A stretch of DNA of 64,000 nt from Rhizophagus irregularis (GCF_026210795.1 NC_089429.1:6295001-6359000); one strand, 5' to 3'. Numbered from the stretch's first letter, positions 47,400 through 60,650 are shown. The notes: generated from the sequence alone by a model not told the origin. Made by a program: numbers and translations.

Positions 47400-49375
47400 A
47401 ACATGTCAGAGCCAGACATTATGGTAGAAACTTATGGCACATGTAAATACCAAGACTCTACAGAAACAGTAGAATGTTTTAACAAAATTAGAGTTATTGA
47501 AAATACTACAGATACTTCCAACTGGCTATAAATTACAAAAATGAAAACTTCCATCTACTAGTTAATAAAAATGATGCACCATACATGACACCATTCCTTC
47601 AATCAATTCCAGAACCAAATAATAATCAAAATAAAAGTATTCTTAATTCAGATGCAGATCCAATATGAATATCAGAAAAAGAATCAGAGAAGCCTTTTTA
47701 GTTAATACAAAAGACTTACATCAAATTAGATGGTAAACATATGAACACTGTACTATTTTTACAAACAAAATATATATGTAAAATATATTAACAAAAGTCA
47801 TGTGCTTTTTGCCTTCTTAGCGCACTATTATACAATTATAACTCAATGAATATTGAAACATACAGTACATTATGTGAGATGCTGAAATTAAAGTGAAATG
47901 CTCTATCAAAATAACAGATGTACTGCTATTTTATAAAACTAATGCACTTATTAAAACATATAATTAACATTACTGGTAGAGAAGTCAAAAACTTTGACTC
48001 AAACAAAACTACCCTTATCAGAAATTATGAACAGAATATGAAAAATTACAAACATCCAAATGCATGGCATTACAACAAATTTGCTTAAATAACTACAATT
48101 CAAATCAGATTTATAGAATTTAAAGAACCATTTGAAGCCGAATACCTACTTCAAAAAGAATTATCTTTAAAAATAAAAGAATTTTTATTCTAGAATACTA
48201 CCAGTCAATATAAACTATGAAGAAATACCTATTCATACTTCGTCGTAGGCGAAGAAAACAAATTAAAGTCTAATACTAAACAGTTATTTTTGTTAGTTTC
48301 AGGCTCTTGTAAAGAAATTCATTATATTATAGGAAAAAACAATGAAGTGCTTTATCACATAGGTATAGAATCACAAGTCTTTCCAGTAATACTAACCTAA
48401 TAATAACCTACATAAAATTATAATTCAACTAAAACTGCATATAACATAGTTTCTAAAGATGATATGCAAGACAACAGAAGTCTTTAAGATGAATATCTAT
48501 CTACATGATTTCCTTAACTATTCTGGTAAATGTGGATCTTGCTCCTAGTAAAAACCCGCCAATTAACAATTGCCAAGTGCCATATACAATAGATAAAAAT
48601 TTTTCAAAAGCTACTTATTAATTAAAATATGTTGAAGATCATAATAGATCAAAACATATCCAAAAATTACAGTTCTCTTCTAAAAATAAAAGAACTACAA
48701 AATAATACATCTGCAACAAAAAATAGAACAAATAAATTATACCAATTTCAAAGAACAACTAATTTCACAACTAGGATCACAAAAACCCTAAACCAATATG
48801 AATACTTTTATCATTACTATCAAATCCTTCCTCAACACATATGCCACCAAATATAAACAATCTTCTTATTAGTTACAAATTAGAAGAAATTAAGAATTTC
48901 AAAGAAAGACTACAAAAAGCAGAAAAACTTATTAATGATCTTTAACAAATGGTAGCAATTCAACAAATACAAATAACAGAAATGGTCAATAGCCTTTCTA
49001 ATACCAATATACAAACAAAAGAAACCAACCAATTCAATAAATTAGTATGGAAAATAAAGCCAAAAGAGACTAACAATTAATGACAGTTCACAATATATTG
49101 AAAAAAATATCATCCAAGCTAATCAACTATCATTTCCTTACTTGTTCTAATATGTTCCTATTACTACCAACAATATGAATCAAACAGCAAAGATTCAACC
49201 AGCAAGTGGTCAATCTATTATTAAACAAAAACAACAAATTTCAACCACAGGGTTTATAAATTATACTTCCAAAAATTATAATTTAGATAACTATTGGCCA
49301 AGAATAAAGTATCAATATATACAAAGAAATAAACTAGATAATGAAGAAATACACTTAGATTAAAATGAAATTGTA
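47400..49375 (+). pseudogene. Decayed retroelement ORF1/gag-like region
   Basis: The plus strand contains coding-like runs broken by many stops: MSEPDIMVETYGTCKYQDST at 47403, EENKLKSNTKQLFLLVSGSC near 48250, then a coiled-coil-like KLEEIKNFKERLQKAEKLIN and QQIQITEMVNSLSNTNIQTK at 48870-49030, and a 62-codon frame ending at 49363. Regularly spaced leucines and polar helices suit a structural element protein. No enzyme motif is visible. It may form one dead LINE with the reverse transcriptase scrap at 51.5 kb. Confidence 0.4.
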
Positions 49376-51313
49376 AGTCAACATGAACCATCCCCAACGC
49401 CTATTGGAATTGCACAGATTCATTCCTACTTTCAACTACAACAATAATTTTCTCTCTCCCATTAAGGACTTATTTTATATCCATTTTGTAATTACTTCAT
49501 AACAGGACAACAAAAAGAAAATTTATGATGCTTACGAATTAAATATTAATAATAACTTACACTTTTTCGATAACACTAATTATAATCCCTATAGTGCATT
49601 TTCTTCCACTTATATACATTTTTAAACTTATCATTCACAATCCAATTCACCATGAAATGATTAATCAAAAGTTCAATTACATGATCAAAAAAATCAAAAA
49701 AAGAAAATAATTAAAAATAATTATTTCAATATTACAAGATCTACAACATATTTCTATAGCTGTTACTGGATTATATCTCAAATTTGATTCCTGATAAAGT
49801 CAAATCATTAAACTAAGCATATTTATGACTTGACATACAATGATATAAATGTTGTAAACAAAAAATAGTAATTGAAACTTTAACATTAATCCAAACAAAA
49901 TCAATGATATCCATCTACATAAGATAGAAGATGATGAAGATGATGATATTTATATGGACACTCAACCCACTTTGCCAACAGTTTCAAGTAACAAGAATGA
50001 AATCTCATACTGTATAAAAAAATTGGTAAAAAATTTAATAAGTATGAAAATAAAAAAATAGAAATTAATTTGGATAATCAAAATAGAAAAAAATCTAAAA
50101 ATAATAAAATTAATTTTGAAAATACTCTTCAAATTGGTTAGAATAACAAGAAGCTAGGCAAATTGAAACTGATAAAAGAAGGGAGAATTGACTTTTATCA
50201 CAAATCAATAATATAAAACTTAAAATTTAAGAAATTCATAGATTCTATCCATTAAAAATTTATCCTATACTTATATATAATCAAATTCAAGAAACTATAC
50301 TTCATATATTAATTTATTATATGCATCACAAAATATTAATGAATGCATAATATTTGCTTCACCAAAGATAATTCTGATTATAACCTAATTTCTTGTATCT
50401 TTGGTATTTCATTATTTAATTAGAGTTAATTTCAATAGAAAATACTAGTGATACCTGGCTAAACTCTTTTTGCCAAAAATTTCAGTTTTGCCATTAACTA
50501 GTTTTGATTTTGTCATTGACTAAACTATGTAGTAATAATTTTTAATTTAATTTTGACATTTTATATTTCAAAATTATGTTTGAAATGAATATAATAACTA
50601 TGAATTGTTAACAGATCAAAAAAAATATATCCAAAACAATTGAATATGAATTCAATAAAATTAACAATAGTATATGAACAGCTATTTAAAAAGCCAAATT
50701 ACCTATTTTCTGACTTTAACAACATAATTATAATTATAACCATAATATAAGGATTATGGAAAATAATTATTACATTTTAAATCATATTAAACAAAGTTTA
50801 AAGGTGATATCCTATTTCAAGTTTTCCAATTGGAATATCAAACAAAATACTTAAAAGATTTACATGTATGATTAGTAATAAAGCATATCAACAATTCATT
50901 AGTTATACATCATCACACCATTACAAAAAGATAACATTCTTAAAATATGTTTTCTCATCACTTATATTGATTCTAAAAAGACAAAAGCAATTTCTCCATT
51001 TAACAAAAATAAAAAATAACTCAATTTATCCACAAACAAGATAAAAGAATCAGAAAAAAATGTTACAATAATCACCATTAAATCAAAAGTATTAGAAATA
51101 AAAAATGAAAATACAAAAAAGGGAGATTATGATTCAATTATAGGAAATGACAAATATGGTAATAATTTATATTTGTCCCTTTTAAATGAAGTTGCTGCAA
51201 ATGCTGGTAAACACTTATTGGAGAAGTAAAAATTTGGAAAAGTAAAAAATAGCTCAGAAAATCTTGTAAGAATAGAAGAGAAGGGTAGATTACTTTCAAA
51301 ATATAGAACCAAC

Positions 51314-51314
<1 letters not shown>
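49376..51314. other. AT-rich relic DNA
   Basis: Coding-like scraps on the plus strand (DDEDDIYMDTQPTLPTVSSN near 49930) occur without an intact domain. They probably belong to the same dead retroelement. Confidence 0.35.

Positions 51315-51344
<30 letters not shown>
51315..51344. repeat. AT dinucleotide microsatellite
   Basis: About fifteen uninterrupted AT units. Confidence 0.9.
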
Positions 51345-51347
<3 letters not shown>

Positions 51348-51439
51348 CTCTTTAAAAAGATATTCAAATACAAAACATTACTATCTTTATGAATTGAAAT
51401 TTATAAACCAAAGGATAACATACCAATCTCAGCCTCTAA

Positions 51440-51600
51440 CAAAATAGGAGATTCAATCATCCTGAAAAAATTAATAACAGCCGTCAAAATGGTAAAGCTG
51501 CAGATCCTTCAAATATAACATGAATTTATCAAAATTTGTCAAACATTTACCCAAACATGCTTATCAAAAAAATGACATACATGAATTAATTATAGAAACT
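51440..51600 (+). pseudogene. LINE-type reverse transcriptase fragment
   Basis: The plus strand reads KLITAV then QNGKAADPSNIT and IYQNLSNIYPN. This corresponds to the NGKAAGPDxI(T) block at the start of non-LTR reverse transcriptases. Frameshifts surround it. It is only a fragment, but the motif is specific. Confidence 0.45.
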
Positions 51601-51814
51601 AAACTAATGGAATACTTATATGATACTACATGGTTCTCAGATCCATTATCCAATCTTATCTTTTGGATAATTTAAAAATTGCGGATGCCAACTAACATAT
51701 ATTTAATTAATAGCATGATTATATACACTTTATGCTTTATTAATTAATGGGTAATATTGTCAGCCTTAATATATATAGTACTAAAAAAATTACAAATCAA
51801 GATTTTTTTATTTA

Positions 51815-52270
51815 TTGCCGTTTTCAGAAATGTTGACAATCTGAAATTTTGACCATTTTATACCGAACACACCGAACACACCATGAACACATACAAAAAA
51901 TTATGCAAACTTGAAGTATTCATGCATAACTTTATATAAAAACTATTTTTGTCACTTTTTAGATATGAATAAAATTGAAAATATGAAAATTTGTACCGAA
52001 CACACACCGAACACAAACGAACACACCGAACACACCGAACATTGGCAAATACAAGCAAATACAAGTGAATACATATATGCAAATAATATAATTTTTATAC
52101 ATTTTTTTATGCACACTACCTAAAAATAGATTACTAAAGTTTTAATTTTGCTTTTTTTAAAGGAAAATTTGTTTTTTTTTAATTTTAATTGCTGTGTTCG
52201 GTGTGTGTTCGGTGTGTTCGATTTATAGAAATGATCGACATTCTAATGTCAACATTTCTGAAAACGGCAA
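51815..52270. mobile_element. 456-bp Tc1/mariner-type MITE with CCGAACACA repeats
   Basis: The ends TTGCCGTTTTCAGAAATGTT are perfectly inverted (right end CAACATTTCTGAAAACGGCA A). TA flanks both ends (51813-51814, 52271-52272). Next to each end is a short array of ACACCGAACAC units (51866-51890, 51993-52040) or its complement (52193-52220). The overlapping 70-codon frames inside are artefacts of these repeats. Confidence 0.75.
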
Positions 52271-53264
52271 TAATTGCATTTTGGTTTATTTGTGTTGTAT
52301 TTTTTTTTTTAAAAAAAAAATACACAGTAATATGAACATGCAAAGGTTTGGCTTGTTTCTTACATGACTCAGTTACAAATATCTTATTGTTGAAACTTGA
52401 AAGGTTGATTATTAAGCCAATTAGTATAACTAATTTTTGAATTTAGAAGTAAAATAATCTTGTAGTTCCATCATTCTGATGCACAAATTTGATTCTCTTT
52501 AATATCAACTATTGCTATATACTTTTTTGTGTTTACAGAGGACCCTTGGATATGGAGATATCACATTAAGATAACTGTTTTGTACACTTTAAGAATAATT
52601 TGCTTAAGTAGCATAAGTGTAACCATGTACACTTTTGGCTATTTCAATACTAGTAAACTTAGTAGATATATCACAACAAAGTTCTATTTAGAGGCTCTGT
52701 TTACAGATGATTCATATGTTCAGTGATTATTATCAATAAACTGACTTCACTTTTCCAATAAATCATGTTTTATCATGAAAAATTAGTGTAATTAAAAAAA
52801 TTGTAATAATAAAAGTTAGAATTGATAAAAATTTGGTTTGTATCAATAAGATTATATGATTTTGAGAAAATAAAATAACATGATCTAATTCTTGATATAT
52901 ATATAAGTCATAACCATTACATAGTAATTTTCTATTGGAATTATTTAAAAATTACAAATAATTATACATTTATCTACTTTATGATGTAACAAACAAGAGA
53001 CCAGCAGACAGCAGGCTAGAATTACACTCATCCGCCCAATTGGACAAAGGATTTATTATTTAAAAAAGGAATAATTCACATGACACATTATTTTTGGTTC
53101 TTTTGTTGTCTTTTTATGAAATACCTAATAAATTATGCAACAAAAATTTATTCCTTTTTTTGAAATGTAAGCAAATCCCTTTTCTTTTACTAACATGGCA
53201 TGCTCAAAAATATTTCAGGAAATTTACCTGAATTGACAAGTTGAAACTAAACAATATTTTAGAA
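52271..53264. other. Spacer without a recognised gene
   Basis: A 65-codon plus-strand frame at 52529 starts without ATG and has no domain. Nothing else was seen. Confidence 0.35.
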
Positions 53265-53705
53265 AAGATTTTTCAACATTGTATTCATGCATCTTATATT
53301 ATTTAATAGATTATGGTGTCACTTAGTTATCCCATTATTATGGGAAGATCCATTTTCAGCTCCTACCCAGTATATGAAATCTATTTGCAGAAAACCTACT
53401 TTTTAATTTTCAAATTATACATAATTCTAGTTTGTACATAGCGTAACTTATAATTTTAAAATTTCATATTTAAAAACCCAAATACAGCAAATTGGATTTG
53501 TTTTGCGCAAATTGCATGTGAATTTTTATTGTGAATTATGCAAAAAGTATTTGACTTGAATTTCATACACTGCTCCTATCCAACATTATCATTGTATTGA
53601 AGCTTATTTTAGTTATTTATGCTTTTTAAATGAAGATGGTAAAGAAAAGTTTAATGAATATAAAATTAATGATAACTTACTGTTACTTTCAAATACATTA
53701 TTATA
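53265..53705 (+). pseudogene. F-box protein relic
   Basis: Plus-strand reading gives NRLWCHLVIPLLWEDPFSAP followed by TQYMKSICRKPTF. After an AT-rich interruption it gives CFLNEDGKEKFNEYKINDNL and LLLSNTLL. These are the conserved start and next conserved segment of Rhizophagus F-box proteins (compare NRLWCETAIPNLW in the intact gene at 20.7 kb). The first F-box helix is lost, and an insertion plus a stop separates the blocks. Non-functional. Confidence 0.6.
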
Positions 53706-54902
53706 AAGTACTTAATACAAGTAAAATTTGTTGTTTTATTGAATATTAGATTGGTACTTTAATGGATAAAGATAATGGTAAACTAGGAAACTTAGTTTAT
53801 AGGTTATTATTAAGTATTTATTAAAAATGAAAGAAATTTATATTGTTTATTATAATGTTATTGAATATTTTAATAATATGGACTTGCTTTATAAAATACA
53901 AATCTTTCATACAATATCTGTAAATATTTGTGCTATTTCATCTCAAAATATTATTTTACTTTTAAATTTTTATGTTCTAATCACAATTTAATCTCATCAA
54001 TTAATTTTTGATTTTTTTTAAATATAATATCAATAAACATTCATTAATTGAAAAATATTTTTACAAATCATTTAGATCTTTACATAAACCATTTTTATCA
54101 TTAAAATTCTAATTGCTTCTATACATTAAATATAATTATATTTTATTTAATTAATTTTACAAATACCCTATAAAAAATACGTGTCCAGAAATTGTCTAGA
54201 TTGTCCAATAATTTTTCTGAAAGTGCCTGGACATTTACTGGGACAATTAATGTACTGTTCCGAAAACACACTCATTACCAGTATCACTGGCATCTGCCAC
54301 ATAGTGATAGACGAAACCCTAATTTATCTTAAATGTTCTCAATGAAACATTAATTTATCCTTGCTTGGTTTAAATTTTATATTTATTACTACTTTTAAAC
54401 TTTGATAGTTCTCCTTATGAAAATTCTCTTAATTTCAACTTTTAAATTCTACTTTTAAACTGCAATAATTTCTCCATATTTTATCATTTTAATAAATTAA
54501 ACATTAATTAAATCAGCAAACAATAAGCATATTCAAATTAACTTTTAATAATTATATTTATCTTTATTGAGTCAAAAAGACTGAGGAATTCTCATCAAAT
54601 TCTGCAGACATTTATACATGTTGAAATTTCATTAACTACCCTAAAATTAAAAGTACCCTAAAAATAATCTAATCTATCCTTTTCATTTTATTTCATTCAT
54701 ACACTGGTTTCTCAATCTATTTCTGTAACTAACAATTATTTCTCATTTACAAATTGATAAAACTAGTTTCTTAATGATAAACTATTTCTCATTTATAATC
54801 TGGTAAAACTATTTTCTTAAATTAAAATATTAATTTGTCAGAAATAATAGATAAAAATATTGATACTATCTTTATTATCAGTGGGCTGGAATATCATGGA
54901 AA
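53706..54902. other. AT-rich DNA, possibly decayed end of the F-box relic
   Basis: No clear blocks after 53705. A and T runs dominate. Confidence 0.35.
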
Positions 54903-56325
54903 GCTCACTGAATAGGAATGAAAATTGGAAATCACAATTTGCAACAAGATACTCTTGCTGCAGCATTACCTCTTTTTCCAAGTGCAGGTAAATCAAATTA
55001 TGCAGTAGCAATCACTCAACACCTCTCTACTTTGATTAAGTATCTAAAATTGAACGAAAATCTGCAACATGTTGGATCATTCAGGATACCAAAGAACATT
55101 GATGATGAAAATAACAATCAAAAGCCTGTTTGTTTCAGGTTTGATGAAGTGCTTGAAACGTTTGGAGTTCATTTCATTAAACAAGACATTACTGGAAATG
55201 TTATTAACAAAACAAAATTAAAAAGCATCACAGTCTGAAAGGAAAAGAGTTGACCTACTACTCCTAAGTGAATACCCGACCTTGGGAACACTTCAATTTC
55301 CAGAGTGAATGTGCTATTAATTCCAGAAGAAAGATATTATGGGAACTAGTAGAAGACTTAGTTATGATCTTTGACATGACGGATCCATTATCACATCAGA
55401 TTTTTAAAGATCTTGCTTGAGCCACCTGAAATACACAAAAAAGGATACAAAAAATTAGAGGTTGGAACCGACCAAAAAAACCTTAATCGATTAATAATCG
55501 ATTAATATTAAAATATTAAAAATTTTTTTTTTTTGACCGCAGATTGCACCAAATTGTTTTTGATCATACATTTAGTTATAGGAAAGTCTTATTTATTATT
55601 ATTATCATTAAAAAATTAATACAAATTCTTCCAAGTTCGGAGAACACGTGACCAAAAATTCACAGCTCTGGGCCGCATTAGATAATTTGACCAGAATTAT
55701 GGGTTGATAATTTAATTGATTAACCGATTTTTGAGATACCTTAATCGATTAACCGTCTTAGTCGATTAATTAATCGATTAACCTTAATCGATTCCAAACT
55801 CTACAAAAAATTACTTGCATGTTATGAAAATAGCTTGGAATGAATGCGGGTAATTTATAAGCATTATGTGATAAAAAGTGAACCTTGAAATGCACAAGGA
55901 GGACGTGCATTGGAAGTTTACTGAACAAGGCACAAAGACTATACTGATAAAAAGAGGAATGAAAGAGAAACAAGGAGGAATGAAAGGGAGACAAAGAGAA
56001 GTAAAAGGGAGACATGAAATCGTGAAGCAATACCTTTAAATAATAATCAACTGGAGGTATGCGCTATATGCGCAAATTTTGTTGTGGTCTTAAAACATGT
56101 CTAATTCACCTAAACATCTACCACTTTAGCTACAAGTTGATGACCATAATGACCAGTTCCAAAAAAACGAAGAAAAGTACTTGCACATGAAGAGCAAATA
56201 CTGGGACGTCTGTTGGCTTATGAAAAGATTCCAAGCCATATATATAATGAAACACTTCAATTACTTGGAGCTGAATGAGATAAGAAAAGGGTCTGGAATT
56301 ATCGTGTTAATAAAGAATAAAATCA
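54903..56325 (+). pseudogene. Relic of an unnamed Glomeromycotina repetitive protein family, split by a MITE
   Basis: A 106-codon open part (54918-55238) reads DTLAAALPLFPSAGKSNYAV and ends with FDEVLETFGVHFIKQDITGN. It continues with frameshifts as SERKRVDLLLLSEYP, SECAINSRRKILWELVEDLV, PLSHQIFKDLA, EPPEIHKKGYKKL, then, beyond the inserted MITE, LACYENSLE, IYKHYVIKSE, and finally EEQILGRLLAYEKIPSHIYN and KKRVWNYRVNKE. The colinear order over 1.4 kb shows one former gene. I know this kind of sequence as a repeated hypothetical family, with no established function. At least three frameshifts or stops plus the insertion disable it. Confidence 0.6.
55456..55803. mobile_element. 348-bp hAT-type MITE inserted in the relic gene
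   Basis: The inverted ends are TAGAGGTTGGAACCGA and TAGAGTTTGGAATCGA (14 of 16 identical), with many TTAATCGATTAA words inside. CAAAAAAT flanks both sides (55448-55455, 55804-55811), the 8-bp duplication typical of hAT. Removing the element and one copy rejoins the relic's reading frame (KKGYKKL-LACYE), which confirms the insertion point. Confidence 0.85.
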
Positions 56326-57619
56326 ATTAAAATCACTTATTATTACTAGTGAAGTTAAATAAATAAGTTTATTTTCGATTTAACTTATGTTTTACCTTGT
56401 TGTCATATATATAAAAATGATAATTCGCAATTTTTACAAAATTGACAGTCAAGTTTTTTTTACGTAAAATAAAAAATAGCTACGAAATACATATATCTGG
56501 GTGATATTTACGATATGTTTAACAGTTCAATCAGTGACATATATGTGAAAAAGTGAGTAAAGTTTCAATAATATTATTTTTTATTTCAAATAATAAAATT
56601 ACCACAAATTTTATAGAAAAATGTAGGGTAGCATGTAAAAGAATAGGCGGTAAAAGACGGTATGTTACACAAACTATATTTATTAATGATCGTCAATTCA
56701 TGTGACATTTCTGATGACTGATATCGAGAGTTAGTTTTTTCTATTAAACATGATTTAGTAAAATTTATTGAACATTATATACAATCTTCATATACTACTA
56801 ATAAGAGACAAGCCATATTATGATATGTGTATGAAAAATTTGTCAATAGCTTAAAATTATATATTGTTTCTTTATTTGAATCTATATAACTAAAATGAAA
56901 TACATTTAATTAATATGACTATATAATAATACTTATTTAAATATTGTTTTTTTTATTATTAACTATAATATTAATGCTAATAAAGAAAATTTATTATAAT
57001 GTTACTATATCTTGTAAAATATTCAAAATATTATACACATAAATATCCATCAAAAGTATTAAACTGTTATTTAATAACTACTATATCTGCGAAATTGTCA
57101 GATTACTTAATCTTTACAAAATAATTAGTGTCTGTCCATACCCATGTGATTTTTGTGGCGTTTAAATTTAATTGGCTCAATTGAGCTGGTTAGTTTCTCA
57201 TGTAATATTTATCTTAGAAAAAAAAACCATAAAAAGAAAAAAAAAGAGAAGAAAAAAAAAGATATATTTTTTCTAAAAATATAACTAGTTAACAAAAAAA
57301 TAATAGAATAAGATATATTAAATCATATTTATAATATTAGAATGAATATAAATTATATTTACAATAATGTAGATATTTATATTAATGATTTGACGTTTGA
57401 GTGTAGAATTAAATTCGGATTAATTAAGGAATTGTGAAAAATAATCATTATCAATAATATCAATAAAAATTGATTAATTTTCTAGAAGTATTTTCGAAAA
57501 AACTTTGTTATTATGAAAATACTACAAATATTTTTATTAATTAATTATATTTTATATTACGTCAATCTTAAACTTATAACAAACTTAGAAAAATATTTGA
57601 ATAATAAATGGTATTAGAA
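56326..57619. other. AT-rich spacer, no gene seen
   Basis: Purine-rich A/G runs occur near 57230-57270. No coding-like frame with recognisable content was seen. Confidence 0.4.
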
Positions 57620-57780
57620 TTTGTTCATTTCACTTATTATTATTCTTTTGATACTTATTTTACTCGATAAGTTATTAATTTAATTAAACCATTTGAATTA
57701 AAATTTTTATTCAAAAATCTGGTGATTATTTAGAGGATTTCGGATATGGATTTGGTTATAATAATCTATTATTAAATTAA
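57620..57780 (+). pseudogene. Possible end of an F-box/LRR gene
   Basis: The plus strand reads IKPFELKFLFKNSGDYLEDF and GYGFGYNNLLLN. This resembles the last leucine-rich segments of Rhizophagus F-box/LRR proteins, with several stops just upstream. It is weak because only about 35 codons match. Confidence 0.25.
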
Positions 57781-59149
57781 CAATTTTTTTAATTAATTAA
57801 TTATAAAATATTGTAAAAACATCAATTTTTTTTTGATTTTTATGAATTTGAAAATCAAACTATTTATCCAGACGTTCAATTTAATTGAAAAAAATCTTAA
57901 TCATCTTTCTATCTTCTATCAATGTCGGTCAATTTTCCTACATGTTATATTGATTTTTTTAAAAAATAATAATTTTGTAAATATATCTAATATAATATTT
58001 TATTTCTTTAAAAAAAAATCAAAAAAAATAAAGAAAGAAATCGGTTTAAAAAAGGGAAATTTCTGGAAAAAAAAGGAATCTGAAAAAAAAGTACCGCCTA
58101 AAGAAAAAAAATAATATAAAAAAAATCGGGATTATTTAAAAATAAAATTTTCAGTTTGGGAAAAAAAATTAAAATTTTTCGGTTTGAAAAATGGATTAGT
58201 TGAATAGTTTTTGACCATAAATAGATCAGAGGAGGCATTTCACGAGTTTTAATTATATGGCATGGGATTTCAAGTTTCATAATTCAAAATTATTTACTGT
58301 TATGCCAAATGTCAGACAATTTTTTTTAGTTATATAAATTTATTATAGATTTAATTACAGAATTATTTAATATTGTTATGTATCTATATAATAATTAAAA
58401 ACAATCTCACTAAAAAAAATTCGTTGATATCAAAAAAAAAATTTTCTACGCAAATTTATTAATTGGGAAATAATATTGAAAAAACAATAAACAAAAAAGT
58501 TCTAACTAAAAAAATTTTCATGTGAATTTATTAATCAGAAACAATATCATTGACTAAAAAAAATCTCACTAAAAATCGAAAAACACTAAAGTTTTTAAAT
58601 AAGGAGCGCTCTTTATAATAAAATTTTCATAAAACTCATTTGATTAAGGATAACCATTATTCTTCTACTACAATCGCTCGAAAAAACTGTCCTCAAACGT
58701 TAATATATTGAAAATTTTTGATCATTTCGAACGTTTCAAACATTGAACGTGTTCACATGGAAAGACATATTTCCAAATTGGTTGACCGGTTTTTTACAAA
58801 AAGAAAACAGAAAGCCACCAAAGCCCCTAAAGTTATTGATTTGACCACACATTATAAACTAGATCATGCAAGTTTTTATTTACTTATTGATATTGCTTAA
58901 ATATTTATAATAAAATTAATTAGTTTACGTAATTTTGATACTTTAGTTAAATAAAGTAGGTCTAGGAAGCTCGATTTCCTACCAATCTTTAAACTAATAC
59001 ATTTCCGGTACGGTTAATTAAAAATTTTAACTGGATTTTCTTATTCTTTTTTTTGGATTTTTTTAGGGGATTTTTTTTTAATCAGAATTTATCAAAATTT
59101 TTAGGATATTTTTTTAACCAAAAAATATTGTTTATTCTTTTTTGGTTTG
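57781..59149. other. AT-rich spacer with short frames
   Basis: A 47-codon ATG frame at 58757-58900 (MERHISKLVDRFFTKRKQKA) is lysine-rich and could be an exon or chance. A 93-codon frame at 57833 has no ATG start and is A-rich. Confidence 0.3.
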
Positions 59150-59450
59150 GATCAAGACTATAATCAGATTAGAATTATGTCCTATGGCACCATCTATCGA
59201 TGTGTCATAATAGATTGCCATATATGGTTGGTTTGTAATGCCGACTGATTTATCAATCCATTGATGACCTTTTTGATGCTCCAGTTTAGGATTAATATTT
59301 GTTACATCAATGAAACTTAATCAGTAATTATTTATTGAAATTTTTCACACAAATAAGCCTTTTTCACGGATAAGGGAAATAATTGGTGTAATACTCGTTT
59401 GTACAACGTTTGTACCCGATCCAAGTATTACAGTAATGACTTGGTAATTA
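59150..59450 (-). pseudogene. Coding relic of unknown family
   Basis: The minus strand reads QVITVILGSGTNVVQTSITP and ISLIREKGLFV, then after stops NINPKLEHQKGHQWIDKSVG and QPYMAIYYDTSIDGAIGHNS. The codons look real but the domain is not recognised. Stops separate the two halves. Confidence 0.3.
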
Positions 59451-60499
59451 AAAAACAATTGTTATTATTGGCAATTTCATATATTTATAGTATAAAAGTA
59501 CATATTCAAATATTTTTAATACGCTCAAATTATTTATAAAAAATATTTGAAGGAGCAATTTATCGAAAGTTATCTTGCAATTTGTTATATATATTTTTTT
59601 ACAAAAAAAAAAAGAATTAAAGGTCAAAAATATTTTAAAAAAAATATTACAAAATATGATTTTCTCACCTTGTTCTACATTTATGGCAAATAGATTGATA
59701 AAAATTCTAACTATAGATACAAATCGGAACACTGACCCTTTTATTCATGGGGTACGTATTAAAACGTAACATCCGACCAATAAACAGTAGAATGGAATTC
59801 TGAAAAAGGAAAAGATATGGATAATAAATAACCCTTTTTTTTGATGTCATTATCAGATATTTGACGAATACTATTTATTTCAAAAGTACAATCATATGAA
59901 AAAAAATGTATTTATTGTATAATTTAATTTTACAAATTTTTATGTTACGAATCTCGGTAATTTCGCCACATTTAACAAGAAATAAAGCCACATTTACAAA
60001 ATTGCAATGTTTCTTTCAAGAGAAACATCCCGTAGATTAATGAATTTTAATTAAAAAATATTATAAGTTTTATATTTTTAAAAAGAAAATAAAAAAAGAA
60101 AGTATAAGTCAAACCGAAGTTTGTGTATAAACATAAATAAAAAAAAATGATGGCTTAGTTGTGCCACTGATGTGGCTTCCTGGTGGGCTTGTAGGGGTTA
60201 CCCGTTACTATCTCATTTTCATCAATTCATATGATTGTCAAAAATTAATGCATTTCAGGATATGATCATCGGGGGAAAAAACATACTGTATATATATTAC
60301 ACAATCACACAACATCAAAGCCGTAGAGGTTGAATGGGCTGAAAAAAAAAATTTTTTTTTTGTATCAGTTTCCTAATTTATTTTAATGAAAAAAAAAAAA
60401 ATCATTATTTAATCAGGACCCCGAGCAATACTGAAATAGGTAACAAGAAATAACGCGTAGAATAGGCTAAAATAATCATGAAAATCTTTCCTTTTTTAG
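59451..60499. other. AT-rich spacer, no gene seen
   Basis: Overlapping opposite-strand frames at 59448-59769 are low-complexity. 60160-60230 is less AT-rich but not coding by eye. Confidence 0.35.
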
Positions 60500-60650
60500 A
60501 TAAATTTTGATAACGTTGGTAAGAAATATATTACTTTATTTAGTAACTGACTGACATTATCATAATTCCGGCCCTGAAAAAATGCGTAGAGCTAATAGTA
60601 AAATTTTGCCAATTTCCTATGACCTATTTATATATTGTTCGGGTCCTATT
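60500..60650. mobile_element. Reversed, partial copy of the AGGACCC MITE
   Basis: The reverse complement reads AATAGGACCCGAACAATATA and later TTTCAGGGCCGGAATTATGA, then GTCAGTCAGTTACTAAATA. These are the same blocks as 28915-29121. The far end is missing. Confidence 0.55.

Noticed and set aside
51858-52123. Overlapping 70-74 codon frames
   Set aside because: They are translations of the CCGAACACA repeats inside the MITE at 51815-52270.
55446-55813. A 12-bp target duplication (TACAAAAAATTA) for the hAT-type MITE
   Set aside because: Including TA in the inverted ends gives a longer TIR (TAGAGGTTGG) and the standard 8-bp duplication CAAAAAAT. The extra 4 bp come from the overlap with the TIR and the host sequence.
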